DNA of 11,955 nucleotides from Sanchytrium tribonematis (taxonomy: Eukaryota > Sanchytriomycota > Sanchytriomycetes > Sanchytriales > Sanchytriaceae): contig JADGIG010000237.1 in the NCBI GenBank assembly GCA_018985235.1, forward strand, positions 1 through 11,955, in the 5' to 3' direction. Both the position numbers and the translations under genes were made by a program. How positions within the stretch are numbered: position 1 is the first letter of the stretch; each line of letters begins with the position of its first letter. Below the pieces are notes generated by a model that saw only the letters and a program-made list of their open reading frames with translations, did no database searches and was not told where the DNA came from. Below are positions 1-6,587 of the stretch, one piece after another.

Positions 1-669
1 TCTACAAGAATAGTGAAACAAATACTTGTTCAGATTTCCAAATGTGTCCAGATTGAGCTGAACAAGTTTCCATTCCTACCATCGCTAAAAGGACTTATCT
101 TTGGATCATGTAGACTAATGGTGGAAGGTCAACTTATCGACACAATTACTCAGCCTGTTTTAATTCCACACGTTCAAACAATTGGTAGGTGTGATTTTTA
201 CGGCAGAAAAATGTTGTTAATTGTGGAAAAAGATGCTGTTTTCCAGAGTCTTGTACAACTGAGTCTAAGTGGCTCAATAAGTAATCTGGTTTTGATTACC
301 GGAAAAGGATTCCCAGACGGTAATACCACTAATTTTATTCAAAAATATGGAAGATTGTTTCAAACCGTTCACTGCTTGGTAGATTTGGATCCACATGGAT
401 TATGGATTTACAAGACTTATAGTAGAGCGGTTGCCTTTAGAGTTACCCTTATGAAAATTCGAATCAAGGATTTCTGCGAGATGAACATGAATGCAAGAGA
501 TTATAAACTGCTAAGACAATTGTGCACTGATCCATTGACTCAAAAAATAGCTCAGCGTATGTTCATGACAGGATCTAAATTTGAGATTGAACAAATGTGT
601 CAAGAAAGTATGATAGAATATATTGACTACTATACACTTGAGATGGAGTGTTTGCTTGATGACTTATAG
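1..669 (+). CDS. SPO11: SPO11 / topoisomerase VI A-like meiotic recombination protein (5' end outside window)
   Basis: SPO11 makes the DNA double-strand breaks that start meiotic recombination by a topoisomerase-like transesterification in the nucleus. The frame is already open at base 1, so the N-terminal winged-helix part and the catalytic tyrosine lie outside the window. Visible here is the Toprim domain: IVEKDAVFQSL, with the metal-binding Glu at 226-228, then GKGFPD, then VDLDPHG (acidic DxD at 382-390), with the spacing expected of the family. The C-terminal part ends with helices around FEIEQMCQES, as in SPO11 ends. The stop is TAG directly followed by an in-frame TAA. The next gene starts 4 nt later on the same strand. 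The family call is secure; whether the protein is intact cannot be judged from the fragment. It implies a sexual or meiotic cycle. Confidence 0.9.
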   Translation, partial: STRIVKQILVQISKCVQIELNKFPFLPSLKGLIFGSCRLMVEGQLIDTITQPVLIPHVQTIGRCDFYGRKMLLIVEKDAVFQSLVQLSLSGSISNLVLITGKGFPDGNTTNFIQKYGRLFQTVHCLVDLDPHGLWIYKTYSRAVAFRVTLMKIRIKDFCEMNMNARDYKLLRQLCTDPLTQKIAQRMFMTGSKFEIEQMCQESMIEYIDYYTLEMECLLDDL

Positions 670-673
670 TAAA

Positions 674-1144
674 ATGTTTTATACCCAAACGGGGATGATA
701 CTGTTGTACACTTTCATCCTTGCCATAAAATTTCGATGTTTAAATAACTTGAAAATAGTTGCACCCAATGAGCAAGATGTATGGAAGACTAATCAAAATA
801 TGACTATCAAATGGACTAGCAAACACGATACCTTTTCACCTGTTCATATTTTACTTCTTCAAATGCCAGCAAATCAAACAGATACTCCATACAATAGATT
901 GCTTCCAGATGCTACTCAATTTTTAGCTGATCCACTTTACACAAATGACACTGAAGTGTCTGTTAAGCTTAAGGAAAATTTACCAGACGGCGATCGATAT
1001 TATGTGAGAGTTTTATATATGAATAAGACAGACAAGGATGCATATTATAGTTGCTCTCCATTTTTTAAGATAGACTCATTGAGCGCCTCTTCTTGTTTAA
1101 TGAATGTGATGTGGTCATGGGCTTTAATTTTGTTTTTTCAATAA
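674..1144 (+). CDS. Small secreted Kre9/Knh1-domain protein, probably GPI-anchored
   Basis: Predicted product is 156 aa. I chose the ATG at 674 because it follows the SPO11 stop by 4 nt and puts a hydrophobic signal peptide (residues 8-19, MILLYTFILAIK) at the N-terminus; an in-frame ATG at 623 would overlap SPO11. Residues 26-133 resemble the Kre9/KNH Ser/Thr-rich GPI-anchored family: IVAPNEQDVW, then TIKW, then a YYVRVLYM strand and the closing CSPFFKI. Four N-glycosylation sequons are present (N42, N67, N91, N117). The C-terminus is SASS followed by a hydrophobic tail (about 142-156), as expected for GPI attachment. In fungi such proteins act at the cell surface, often in beta-1,6-glucan assembly. 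This one is a single short domain without the usual long Ser/Thr-rich stalk, so the specific role is open. Confidence 0.72.
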   Translation: MFYTQTGMILLYTFILAIKFRCLNNLKIVAPNEQDVWKTNQNMTIKWTSKHDTFSPVHILLLQMPANQTDTPYNRLLPDATQFLADPLYTNDTEVSVKLKENLPDGDRYYVRVLYMNKTDKDAYYSCSPFFKIDSLSASSCLMNVMWSWALILFFQ

Positions 1145-1145
1145 A
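1140..1145 (+). promoter_or_regulatory. AATAAA poly(A) signal containing the stop codon of the Kre9-like gene
   Basis: The TAA stop at 1142-1144 is the middle of an AATAAA hexamer. The CK2 beta ATG lies 29 nt further on, so a normal cleavage distance would place the mRNA end at or inside the next gene. Confidence 0.5.
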
Positions 1146-1173
1146 AAAGTTTATTAATCGAAACACTCCTAAT

Positions 1174-1893
1174 ATGAACCATCAAGATTGGCTTTCATCA
1201 TTCTTATTGCAGCCAGCATCTAAATATTTTGTGATAATAGATTATGAATACCTAAATAGCATCTCCCATCAATATTTAAATGAAATACCTTATGGAGAAT
1301 TTGCTAAAAAACGTATTTTGAATCAAGAATTTAATGAAGCCGATATACCTAACGAAGGTCTTATGGAGAGCGCAGCCGAAATGCTCTATGGCATCGTTCA
1401 TCAGGATTTTATTAAGACCGATAAAGGTTTAGATCTGATGAAAATTAAATTTATGAAAAAAGAATTCGGCTCATGTCCCAGAATTTATTGCCGGAATACC
1501 CCACTACTGCCTTTCGGTTTATTCGATAAACCTGGAATGGAGAATGTTAAACTTTTATGTTGCAATTGTTTGGACTTGTATAGAACAAATGGTGTAATGG
1601 AAATTCTGGACGGAGCCTTTTTTGGAAACAAATATGCAAGTTTTTTCTTTGAAAAGTTTGAAATGGAACTGCTAAATCTTGCTAAATTTACTGCAGATGA
1701 CTCGTCTTCAGACTCATTCATAACTAGTGAAGCCTCTTCCATATCAATACAAAGCATCCATGAATCCTTAAATGACCAAGTTATGTATATACCACGTATA
1801 TTTGGATTTCGAGTCAATGAAAATGCAGAACATGGCCCCAAAAATGCCTGGCTGCGGAGTGCTCCTGGAATAGATTACCGCAAAGGGATATAG
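1174..1893 (+). CDS. Casein kinase 2 regulatory (beta) subunit
   Basis: CK2 beta dimerises through a zinc finger and docks two catalytic alpha subunits of this constitutive Ser/Thr kinase. The ATG at 1174 gives 239 aa and is the first ATG past the upstream stop; the longer frame from 1093 overlaps that gene. Hallmarks: AAEMLYGIVH (68-77), CPRIYC (Cys101, Cys106) and Cys129/Cys132, with spacings 5-23-3 identical to human CK2 beta (109/114/137/140). DGAFFG (146-151) follows, and then PRIFGFRV (207-214), the alpha-docking hairpin, with F210 and F212 in place of Tyr188/Phe190. Two departures: the N-terminus lacks the Ser-rich autophosphorylation start, and a serine- and acid-rich insertion (about 170-203) sits between DGAFFG and the docking hairpin. 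The stop is TAG followed by in-frame TAA. Confidence 0.93.
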   Translation: MNHQDWLSSFLLQPASKYFVIIDYEYLNSISHQYLNEIPYGEFAKKRILNQEFNEADIPNEGLMESAAEMLYGIVHQDFIKTDKGLDLMKIKFMKKEFGSCPRIYCRNTPLLPFGLFDKPGMENVKLLCCNCLDLYRTNGVMEILDGAFFGNKYASFFFEKFEMELLNLAKFTADDSSSDSFITSEASSISIQSIHESLNDQVMYIPRIFGFRVNENAEHGPKNAWLRSAPGIDYRKGI

Positions 1894-1925
1894 TAAATAA
1901 TTTCTGTAAATGTTCAAGGCCAAAA

Positions 1926-2371
1926 ATGAGTTTATCTGAATTTCAAATTTGCAAATCACCCTCAGTACTCCATCTAAGCGAAATATTCAGCCAGACTCAC
2001 CAAATAAAAGAATGAAGATAATGCAAAGAGCAAACTCAATTGATTTTTATGATGACGTTTTTTGCGAATCAGCTGAAGCTAAAAGAGAAAAAAGGATTGA
2101 AATGAATATCAAAAAAATCCAATTCGCCTCTCATAAAAGGTTACTTAAAATGATAAATAAAACGCAGAAAACTTGTTTTAAAAACAAGAGTAAAAAATTC
2201 CACAAAAAAAGCATTAGTTTACACACCACTTTAAACCACAAGCTTAAGTTAAACGCCAAGGATGACTACAACTCAATCAAGAGTACGGAATATTTGGAGA
2301 TGATAACCAGTTTTGAATTCGATTGCGACTTTTGGCTCGGTTGTTCTGGTACAGAGTATTCTTTTAACTAA
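1926..2371 (+). CDS. Unrecognised basic protein; 5' end uncertain, possibly spliced
   Basis: I do not recognise this protein. The body runs in one frame from the ATG at 2012 (119 aa). It is lysine-rich (about 2080-2230), with an acidic and aromatic C-terminus ending in GTEYSFN. The same frame is open upstream to 1940 and encodes TPSKR and DSPNKR, nuclear- or CDK-like motifs, but has no ATG there. Two ways to add a start: the ATG at 1926 (another frame) joined by a GTA...AG intron at 1965-1990 (26 nt) or 1965-1978 (14 nt), or the ATG at 1910 (same frame) with a 36-nt GT...AG segment at 1930-1965 removed. The 26-nt version has a donor (GTACTC) like the proven intron in the transporter gene. It converges with NDC80, stops 35 nt apart. 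The coordinate given is the most upstream start I favour. Confidence 0.45.
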
Positions 2372-2405
2372 GTCACCAATTGTAATTGAAAAAAGAAAAA
2401 TCAGA

Positions 2406-2411
2406 TTTATT
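2406..2411 (-). promoter_or_regulatory. AATAAA poly(A) signal containing the NDC80 stop codon
   Basis: The minus strand reads GAATAAATC, with the TAA stop at 2409-2407 in the middle of AATAAA. The convergent gene ends 35 nt away, so any cleavage site downstream of this signal would lie close to or inside it. Confidence 0.5.
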
Positions 2412-3925
2412 CTTCACTCTGAAGGGTAGCCTTCTTCTCTTTGAGCAAATCCTTAATCGTGAAAACATGCCGCTTTATATTATTTAATGCATCAGCCCAT
2501 TCATTGACTAAATCATTGGTCAATTTTTCACACGACGATTTTTCTTCAATCAAAGTATCAATACCGTTGAAAAGGGAAGTCGAATCTATTTCATAACCTT
2601 CAAGTTTTTGTTTTTTCCTTTGAAGCTGGTCAAGTAAACCTTTAGAATTCAGCAACTTTTCTTCAATTGACTGTTTTTGTTGCAAAAGCGCAGAATCTAG
2701 ATGATCCAGTTGTTCAATAAGCTGTGTTGTATAATTGGAAAGGTTCTAGATAAGTCAAAAATACCTTTCTGTGATGTTCATAGTGCTGATTAAAGTGTTT
2801 GAGCTGATCTTGTAAAGTGGAAATGTCATGTTCCATTTCAGCAATATTTTCCGCTATTTTCTCAATATTTTCTTTAATAGTTGTTATTTGTTCTTGAAAA
2901 GCGTGATTTTGGCCGACTAATTGAAGTTTATACTCAGAATAGCTCTGAAAAATAGCATCTAATGCAATTGGGCCTTCAACTTGTCCAGTAGCAAAATTGA
3001 CAGATATAGGCTTTGGATCAGGTAAAGAATATGTAAGTTGCATGTACTCTTGCGAAACTCGATCAAGCTCATCCGTAACTTTTTGAAGCTGAATTTCCAG
3101 TTCCCAAATAGAGTTGTTTTTCTTCTCGATAGTCTTCTGAGATTGATTCAAGCTATTAGAAAGAGATTCTTTTTGAGCAATCAAATGATCGTGGGTGGGC
3201 AAAATTTCTAAAGAGGCCAATTTTGATTCTGCCGCATCCAATTGCTCTTGTTTGTTATTGATATCATTCTGCATACTTAAAAGATTGTTTTGAATCAGAT
3301 TTTCTTTTTCTCTCAGTTGCTCCATATATTTCTCAAATTCAGCCAAGTCACTTAATAAATTGGAATGCGTTTCTTTGTATTTTGGGAGCTCCGGTTGAAA
3401 CTTTTGCAGTTCTTTTTCGTAAAATTCACATTCCCTTTGCATTTCCCTGACATCTTGAACATTGTAAAATTCCATAAGTTGATTTTGAAAAGTAGTAAAA
3501 TGCCCACTAAAATCATCTTCCCCTTGGATATAGTCTTGGTAGCAATTTATCAAATATTCAAGTGTGGGATCCGTATCCTCTGTTTGCTCTCTGATATGTA
3601 CGATCAAATCGTGTAAGAATACCAACATTTGAAGACAATATGGCCAGCTTTGGGAAGCACCAGGACTATTTAAATGCTGTTTAACTTGATCAATATTTGG
3701 GTATTTAAGTTGTTTTAGTATAATTACCATATCCTCTTGAATTCTCTTCTTATATTGATATAGCGGATTTAATTGGCGGTACATCATTTGAAAAATTGCA
3801 GTGAATTCCTTTAGTGTTGGGGACTTTAATTGTTTATCTCCTAAACTTGGGCAATATGGTTTTATAACCTGTATCGATTGATTTATGACTTCTTTTGATT
3901 TGACATTCCGTTGATCTCGTAACAT
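2407..3925 (-). CDS. NDC80: NDC80/HEC1 outer kinetochore subunit, two exons (3925-2765, 2745-2407)
   Basis: Ndc80 with Nuf2 forms the microtubule-binding head of the kinetochore complex. Spliced length is 499 aa (387 + 112). The ATG at 3925 is the first real start; the frame upstream to 3967 has only GTG. Residues 1-115 match the calponin-homology head (SPTLKEFTAIFQMMYRQLNP; later SWPYCLQMLVFLHDLI). Long coiled coil follows from about 150, broken by SLPDPKPISVNFATGQVEGP, which matches the conserved Ndc80 loop region, then more coiled coil. Removing 19 nt (2746-2764) after ...EHHRK continues as NLSNYTTQLIEQLDHLD into the C-terminal coil; without splicing the protein stops after 23 unrelated residues. 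The positively charged N-terminal tail of other Ndc80s is absent. The TAA stop sits inside AATAAA. It is divergent from the GH36 gene. Confidence 0.92.
2746..2764 (-). other. 19-nt spliceosomal intron in NDC80
   Basis: On the minus strand the intron reads GTATTTTTGACTTATCTAG, between AAG and AAC (phase 0). The frame before it ends in a stop shortly after; the frame after it has no start of its own but carries family-appropriate coiled coil. 19 is not a multiple of 3, so only removal (or a frameshift) joins the halves. CTTAT near the 3' end could be the branch site. Seen: GT/AG ends, frame restoration. Inferred: splicing. Confidence 0.85.
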
Positions 3926-3983
3926 TTTCGAATTGTTTCTAAAATATTTTGCAACAAATTTGCCCACAAATTGTCGCTCCTAA
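3926..3983. promoter_or_regulatory. 58-bp divergent promoter gap between NDC80 and the GH36 gene
   Basis: The two start codons (3925 minus, 3984 plus) are separated by 58 bp. No TATA box or known fungal element is recognisable. Both promoters must fit here or extend into the opposing coding region. Confidence 0.45.
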
Positions 3984-5369
3984 ATGTTTATCATCAACCC
4001 ACCACTGGGAACTATAATTTGGACAGATGTACTTGATATAATGGTATATTCAGAACTTTGGGAACATTTTTATTTATGGCACAATTTTGATGACAACTCT
4101 ACTTGGAAATCGATTCCCTTCAAGAAAATCAAGGATTACTATGCTATTCATCTCACACCCAAAAATTCAGGTGAATGCACTGTTTACGCTATTGATCGCA
4201 ACAGCAATGATATACATTGGCTTGGAAATTTTGGAGAAAATATCATCTACAATTCCAAATTAAAACCGTTTCTAACTTTTAATGTTGATGACTGGTGGTA
4301 CTATCCACAGATCTCTTATCTTGAAATATCAAATATTAATACGGAAAAGATCGGAAATACTGGAATTCCAAATTTTTTACAGGGAACCGGGTGCTGCACT
4401 TGGGAATCTTTGAAGCCCTTTTACAATTTTGACCAAGTTGACAATTTCATCACGAATTTCAATTCTGTGGTTGATTGGATAATTTTGGATGACGGCTGGC
4501 AAAATGTCAATCCATTAAACAACCGCCTTGTTACTTTTTCATTTAAAGATTATAAAATATTAAAATTTATTGATAGCTGCAAACAAAGACATATTCAAGT
4601 AGGGCTATGGTTGCATTCAACAGGATATTGGGGCGGTATTGACATGAAAGGCTTCCCTTCTGAATCAATCGAACTCGCGAAACCTGTTCAACAGGTGCAC
4701 AATTTATCTTTCCCAAATCGTTTAAACGTTATAAAATTATTTTACACCAAATATTTTCAATATTACAAAGATCTTGGAATACAATTTATAAAATTGGACG
4801 GGCAGAATATATTTAGTTTACTCAAGGATAAACAATTAGGAAATGAAATTTTAAAAGTCATGCACTCTTGCGCCTCAAGTATATTTGGAGATAATGTTAT
4901 TCACTGTATGTGTCACTCCGAATTTAATCTTGGTTTGATTCGCAACAATTATAAAAATCAAATAATTCGTTCTAGTCAAGATTACGTTCCACAAATTCCA
5001 TCTTTAAAATTTTCACACTATTTTAACAATATATTAAACAGTTCCTACTTTCGTAAGCTGGGTTTTACTTGTGATTTCGACATGGTAGATGGAGATGATT
5101 ACGATCAGATTTTACTGCGTCTAATTTCTCATTCCCCACTTTATTTTAGCTCACCCTTTACCATAGATTTACCACCCAGAGTGCCTTTATTCAAGTTGGA
5201 ATCTTTCTCAGATATGCATTTGTCGATTTCAGCGATTAAAAGCAATGATTTCGACCCTAATATACAAATTTTGGCTACACCAGATGATATCAACATCTGG
5301 TTAAATAGTAATATTTGCAGTGCATTAGACTTAATCCTGTTTCTAGCTTCTGATAACAAATGGCACTAA
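3984..5369 (+). CDS. GH36-family alpha-galactosidase / raffinose synthase (Sip1)-like protein
   Basis: Predicted 461 aa. GH36 enzymes hydrolyse or transfer alpha-galactosyl groups on raffinose-type or other galactosides. The N-terminal beta domain (about 1-115) shows FYLWHNFDDNSTWKSIPF and a VYAIDRNSNDIHWLG strand. The barrel begins near GTGCCTW (134-140) and contains LDDGWQ (168-173), VGLWLHSTGYWGG, and FIKLDGQN with D272 as the family nucleophile. IHCMCH and RSSQDY (329-334) follow, then FDMVDGDDYD. RSSQDY stands where raffinose synthases have a double-Asp motif: the first Asp is Gln332, the second is kept (D333). The C-terminal beta part is short and stops just after SDNKW, so the protein is well under plant Sip1 length (about 750). 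No signal peptide is evident. Substrate cannot be told from sequence; a galactosyl hydrolase acting on host or environmental sugar is one guess. Confidence 0.82.
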   Translation: MFIINPPLGTIIWTDVLDIMVYSELWEHFYLWHNFDDNSTWKSIPFKKIKDYYAIHLTPKNSGECTVYAIDRNSNDIHWLGNFGENIIYNSKLKPFLTFNVDDWWYYPQISYLEISNINTEKIGNTGIPNFLQGTGCCTWESLKPFYNFDQVDNFITNFNSVVDWIILDDGWQNVNPLNNRLVTFSFKDYKILKFIDSCKQRHIQVGLWLHSTGYWGGIDMKGFPSESIELAKPVQQVHNLSFPNRLNVIKLFYTKYFQYYKDLGIQFIKLDGQNIFSLLKDKQLGNEILKVMHSCASSIFGDNVIHCMCHSEFNLGLIRNNYKNQIIRSSQDYVPQIPSLKFSHYFNNILNSSYFRKLGFTCDFDMVDGDDYDQILLRLISHSPLYFSSPFTIDLPPRVPLFKLESFSDMHLSISAIKSNDFDPNIQILATPDDINIWLNSNICSALDLILFLASDNKWH

Positions 5370-5885
5370 ATCATACAAAAAATCGTGGATTACTTCAAAA
5401 AGCTACAGGCTTCTGTCGCTAGACTATTCAAATTAAGAAAATTTAATCCTATTTGTTAACAATTTATGAGAGTTGCAACAGATGAAAGGAAATAATGAGA
5501 CACATTGCAAATGGGAACATCGAGGTAGGTTGTAGGTTTGTTTAAATTATGTATTTTGACAAAAACAAGGAAACCCTTACAGCGGACAACGTGAATTCAG
5601 CACATCTGAGATTTCAAGTCGTTGATAGCAATGAACCTTTTAAAAGAATAAAAAACCGGTAAACTTCAAATTATTTGCAATCGTCGCATCGAATGGAAGA
5701 TGAGAAGTTACAAACAAGAAAAAACTATTAACATTAAAATTTGTACTTTTAAGCTACTCCCACAGCGACCCTGACTAAGCTTAACCACCTTTTTAAACGA
5801 GACTTTTTCTAATTAAAGCCTTTCCTGATTCTGATTGGATCAAAACACGTGCTTTGAATACACTTTGAGAGTCGCTCGAATACTC
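5370..5885. other. 516-bp stretch with no identified gene, upstream of U1
   Basis: No ORF of useful length is present on either strand, and no tRNA boxes or recognisable U2, U4, U5, U6, SRP or RNase P core motifs were found by eye. This is by far the largest unexplained gap in an otherwise packed window. It must hold the U1 promoter; a CACGTG palindrome sits at 5846-5851, 35-40 bp before the U1 start. A further non-coding RNA is possible but unsupported. Confidence 0.5.
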
Positions 5886-6031
5886 ATACTTACCTTGCGG
5901 TGGTTGTTCATATCACATAGTTGAACAATCCAAAGACTGATTTTATCATAGCACTTTCGATAATTGATGTCTGTGGGAACGCTTCGGTGTCTCCACCGTT
6001 AAATTTTTGTGCGTCCATGTATTTGGGCATC
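5886..6031 (+). ncRNA. U1 spliceosomal snRNA
   Basis: U1 RNA base-pairs with the 5' splice site. The 5' end ATACTTACCT (5886-5895) is the invariant U1 sequence. CGGTGG (5898-5903) pairs perfectly with CCACCG (5993-5998), closing the four-way junction. Stem-loop I: TTGTTCA/TGAACAA (5904-5910 with 5922-5928) with loop containing ATCACATAG, close to the U1-70K loop (AUCACGAAG in human). Stem-loop II: AGAC/GTCT (5934-5937, 5969-5972) and TTATC/GATAA (5943-5947, 5959-5963) with loop ATAGCACTTTC, resembling the U1A/U2B'' type loop AUUGCACUCC. Stem-loop III: ACGC-TTCG-GTGT (5979-5990). Sm site: AAATTTTTGTG (6001-6011). A weak final hairpin (GTCC/GGGC) follows; the 3' end is approximate. Order and spacing match U1, and the 146-nt length is slightly under the human 164. 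Confidence 0.9.
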
Positions 6032-6110
6032 CCTTACTTATTTTTAAACTAAATTTTGTAAAAAATCCAAAAAAGAATAACTGCTTTCTTTTAATAATTC
6101 ATTTATTGAT

Positions 6111-6260
6111 TTAGGTATAAATCTCTGGCGTGTCGTTTCCGGCGGTTGTCAATTCGGTGCTGCCTGAAGTTCTAATTTGTATGATACTTGACAGGTCTTC
6201 TTTTCTTTGCTTGATTCTAAAATAGGCAATTCGTTTATATAGCCAAAAACAAAGAATGTT
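6111..6260 (-). other. Candidate 3' exon of the GX3-repeat gene
   Basis: A 49-codon open segment on the minus strand runs from just after a TTAG to a TAA at 6113-6111, with AATAAA (6107-6102) 3 nt beyond the stop. It encodes basic then Ser/Thr-rich sequence (KQRKEDLSSIIQIRTSG...DTPEIYT). Joining to the upstream ORF needs a 37-nt intron starting GTTGGT, unlike the GTA donors elsewhere. An overlapping open segment in another frame (to about 6140) is equally long, so coding status is uncertain. Confidence 0.3.
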
Positions 6261-6282
6261 CTAATTTTGGACCAATCGGAAA

Positions 6283-6525
6283 TTAGTGGTGACCAACACC
6301 TTTTTGAGCCATCTCTGCCTGACTTTTTTTCAAACCTTTTGCAAGCTCTTTACCTAATTCAATACCATCAAGCAGACCGTCTCTAAAACCATCATTAAAA
6401 CCTTTTTGAAGTTCTGATTCAAATTCTATATTTCTCACCATGTCTTTTTGAACTTTTTCGACGTGTCTGTTGAATTCAATTTGTTGACAATGTTTCTCGA
6501 ATGAATTCTGATCCCATTCTTCCAT
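6283..6525 (-). CDS. Short GX3-repeat protein, Yae1/Lto1-like
   Basis: 80 aa from the ATG at 6525. The recognisable part is a run of glycines every fourth residue (G42, G46, G50, G54, G58) in GFNDGFRDGLLDGIELG. This is the deca-GX3 pattern of the Yae1/Lto1 family, which helps deliver Fe-S clusters to the ribosome-recycling ATPase Rli1/ABCE1. The N-terminal third is charged and helical. The pattern alone does not separate Yae1 from Lto1, and the protein is shorter than either. A longer version is possible: the nearest AATAAA on this strand is about 170 nt past the stop, directly after another open segment (6260-6111) that a 37-nt GT...TAG removal (6297-6261) would join in frame to give 125 aa. 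It is divergent from the coiled-coil gene, 62 bp between starts. Confidence 0.6.
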   Translation of the reverse strand: MEEWDQNSFEKHCQQIEFNRHVEKVQKDMVRNIEFESELQKGFNDGFRDGLLDGIELGKELAKGLKKSQAEMAQKGVGHH

Positions 6526-6587
6526 TGAGAGTTTCCTCCTTTTAATTTTGATGATGTTATGATATTTTTAGGTCCTAGGCCAAAAAG

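Noticed and set aside
207-210. Short GT...AG segment around 185-206 within SPO11
   Set aside because: The uninterrupted frame aligns with SPO11 through this part; removing about 22 nt would shift the frame.
1485-1841. 118-codon minus-strand ORF inside CK2 beta
   Set aside because: Antisense shadow of a strongly supported conserved gene; the translation resembles nothing.
3926-3967. NDC80 extended upstream to 3967
   Set aside because: The only start there is GTG, the frame closes at 3982-3980, and the extra residues do not resemble an Ndc80 tail.
5312-5337. In-frame 21-nt GTA...TTAG segment near the end of the GH36 gene, a possible micro-intron
   Set aside because: It has no stop, and keeping it gives better spacing to the conserved tryptophans of the C-terminal strand region than removing it.
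5552-5570. 19-nt GTATTTTGACAAAAACAAG resembling the NDC80 intron
   Set aside because: It ends AAG rather than TAG, and no coding frame flanks it on either side.
5846-5851. CACGTG as a Pho4-type phosphate-response site
   Set aside because: It lies beside the U1 gene and about 3.9 kb from the phosphate transporter promoter; a 6-bp palindrome is easily found by chance.
6549-6556. TGATGATG as box C of a C/D snoRNA before the coiled-coil gene
   Set aside because: No box D or terminal stem at a suitable distance, and the space is only 62 bp between two starts.
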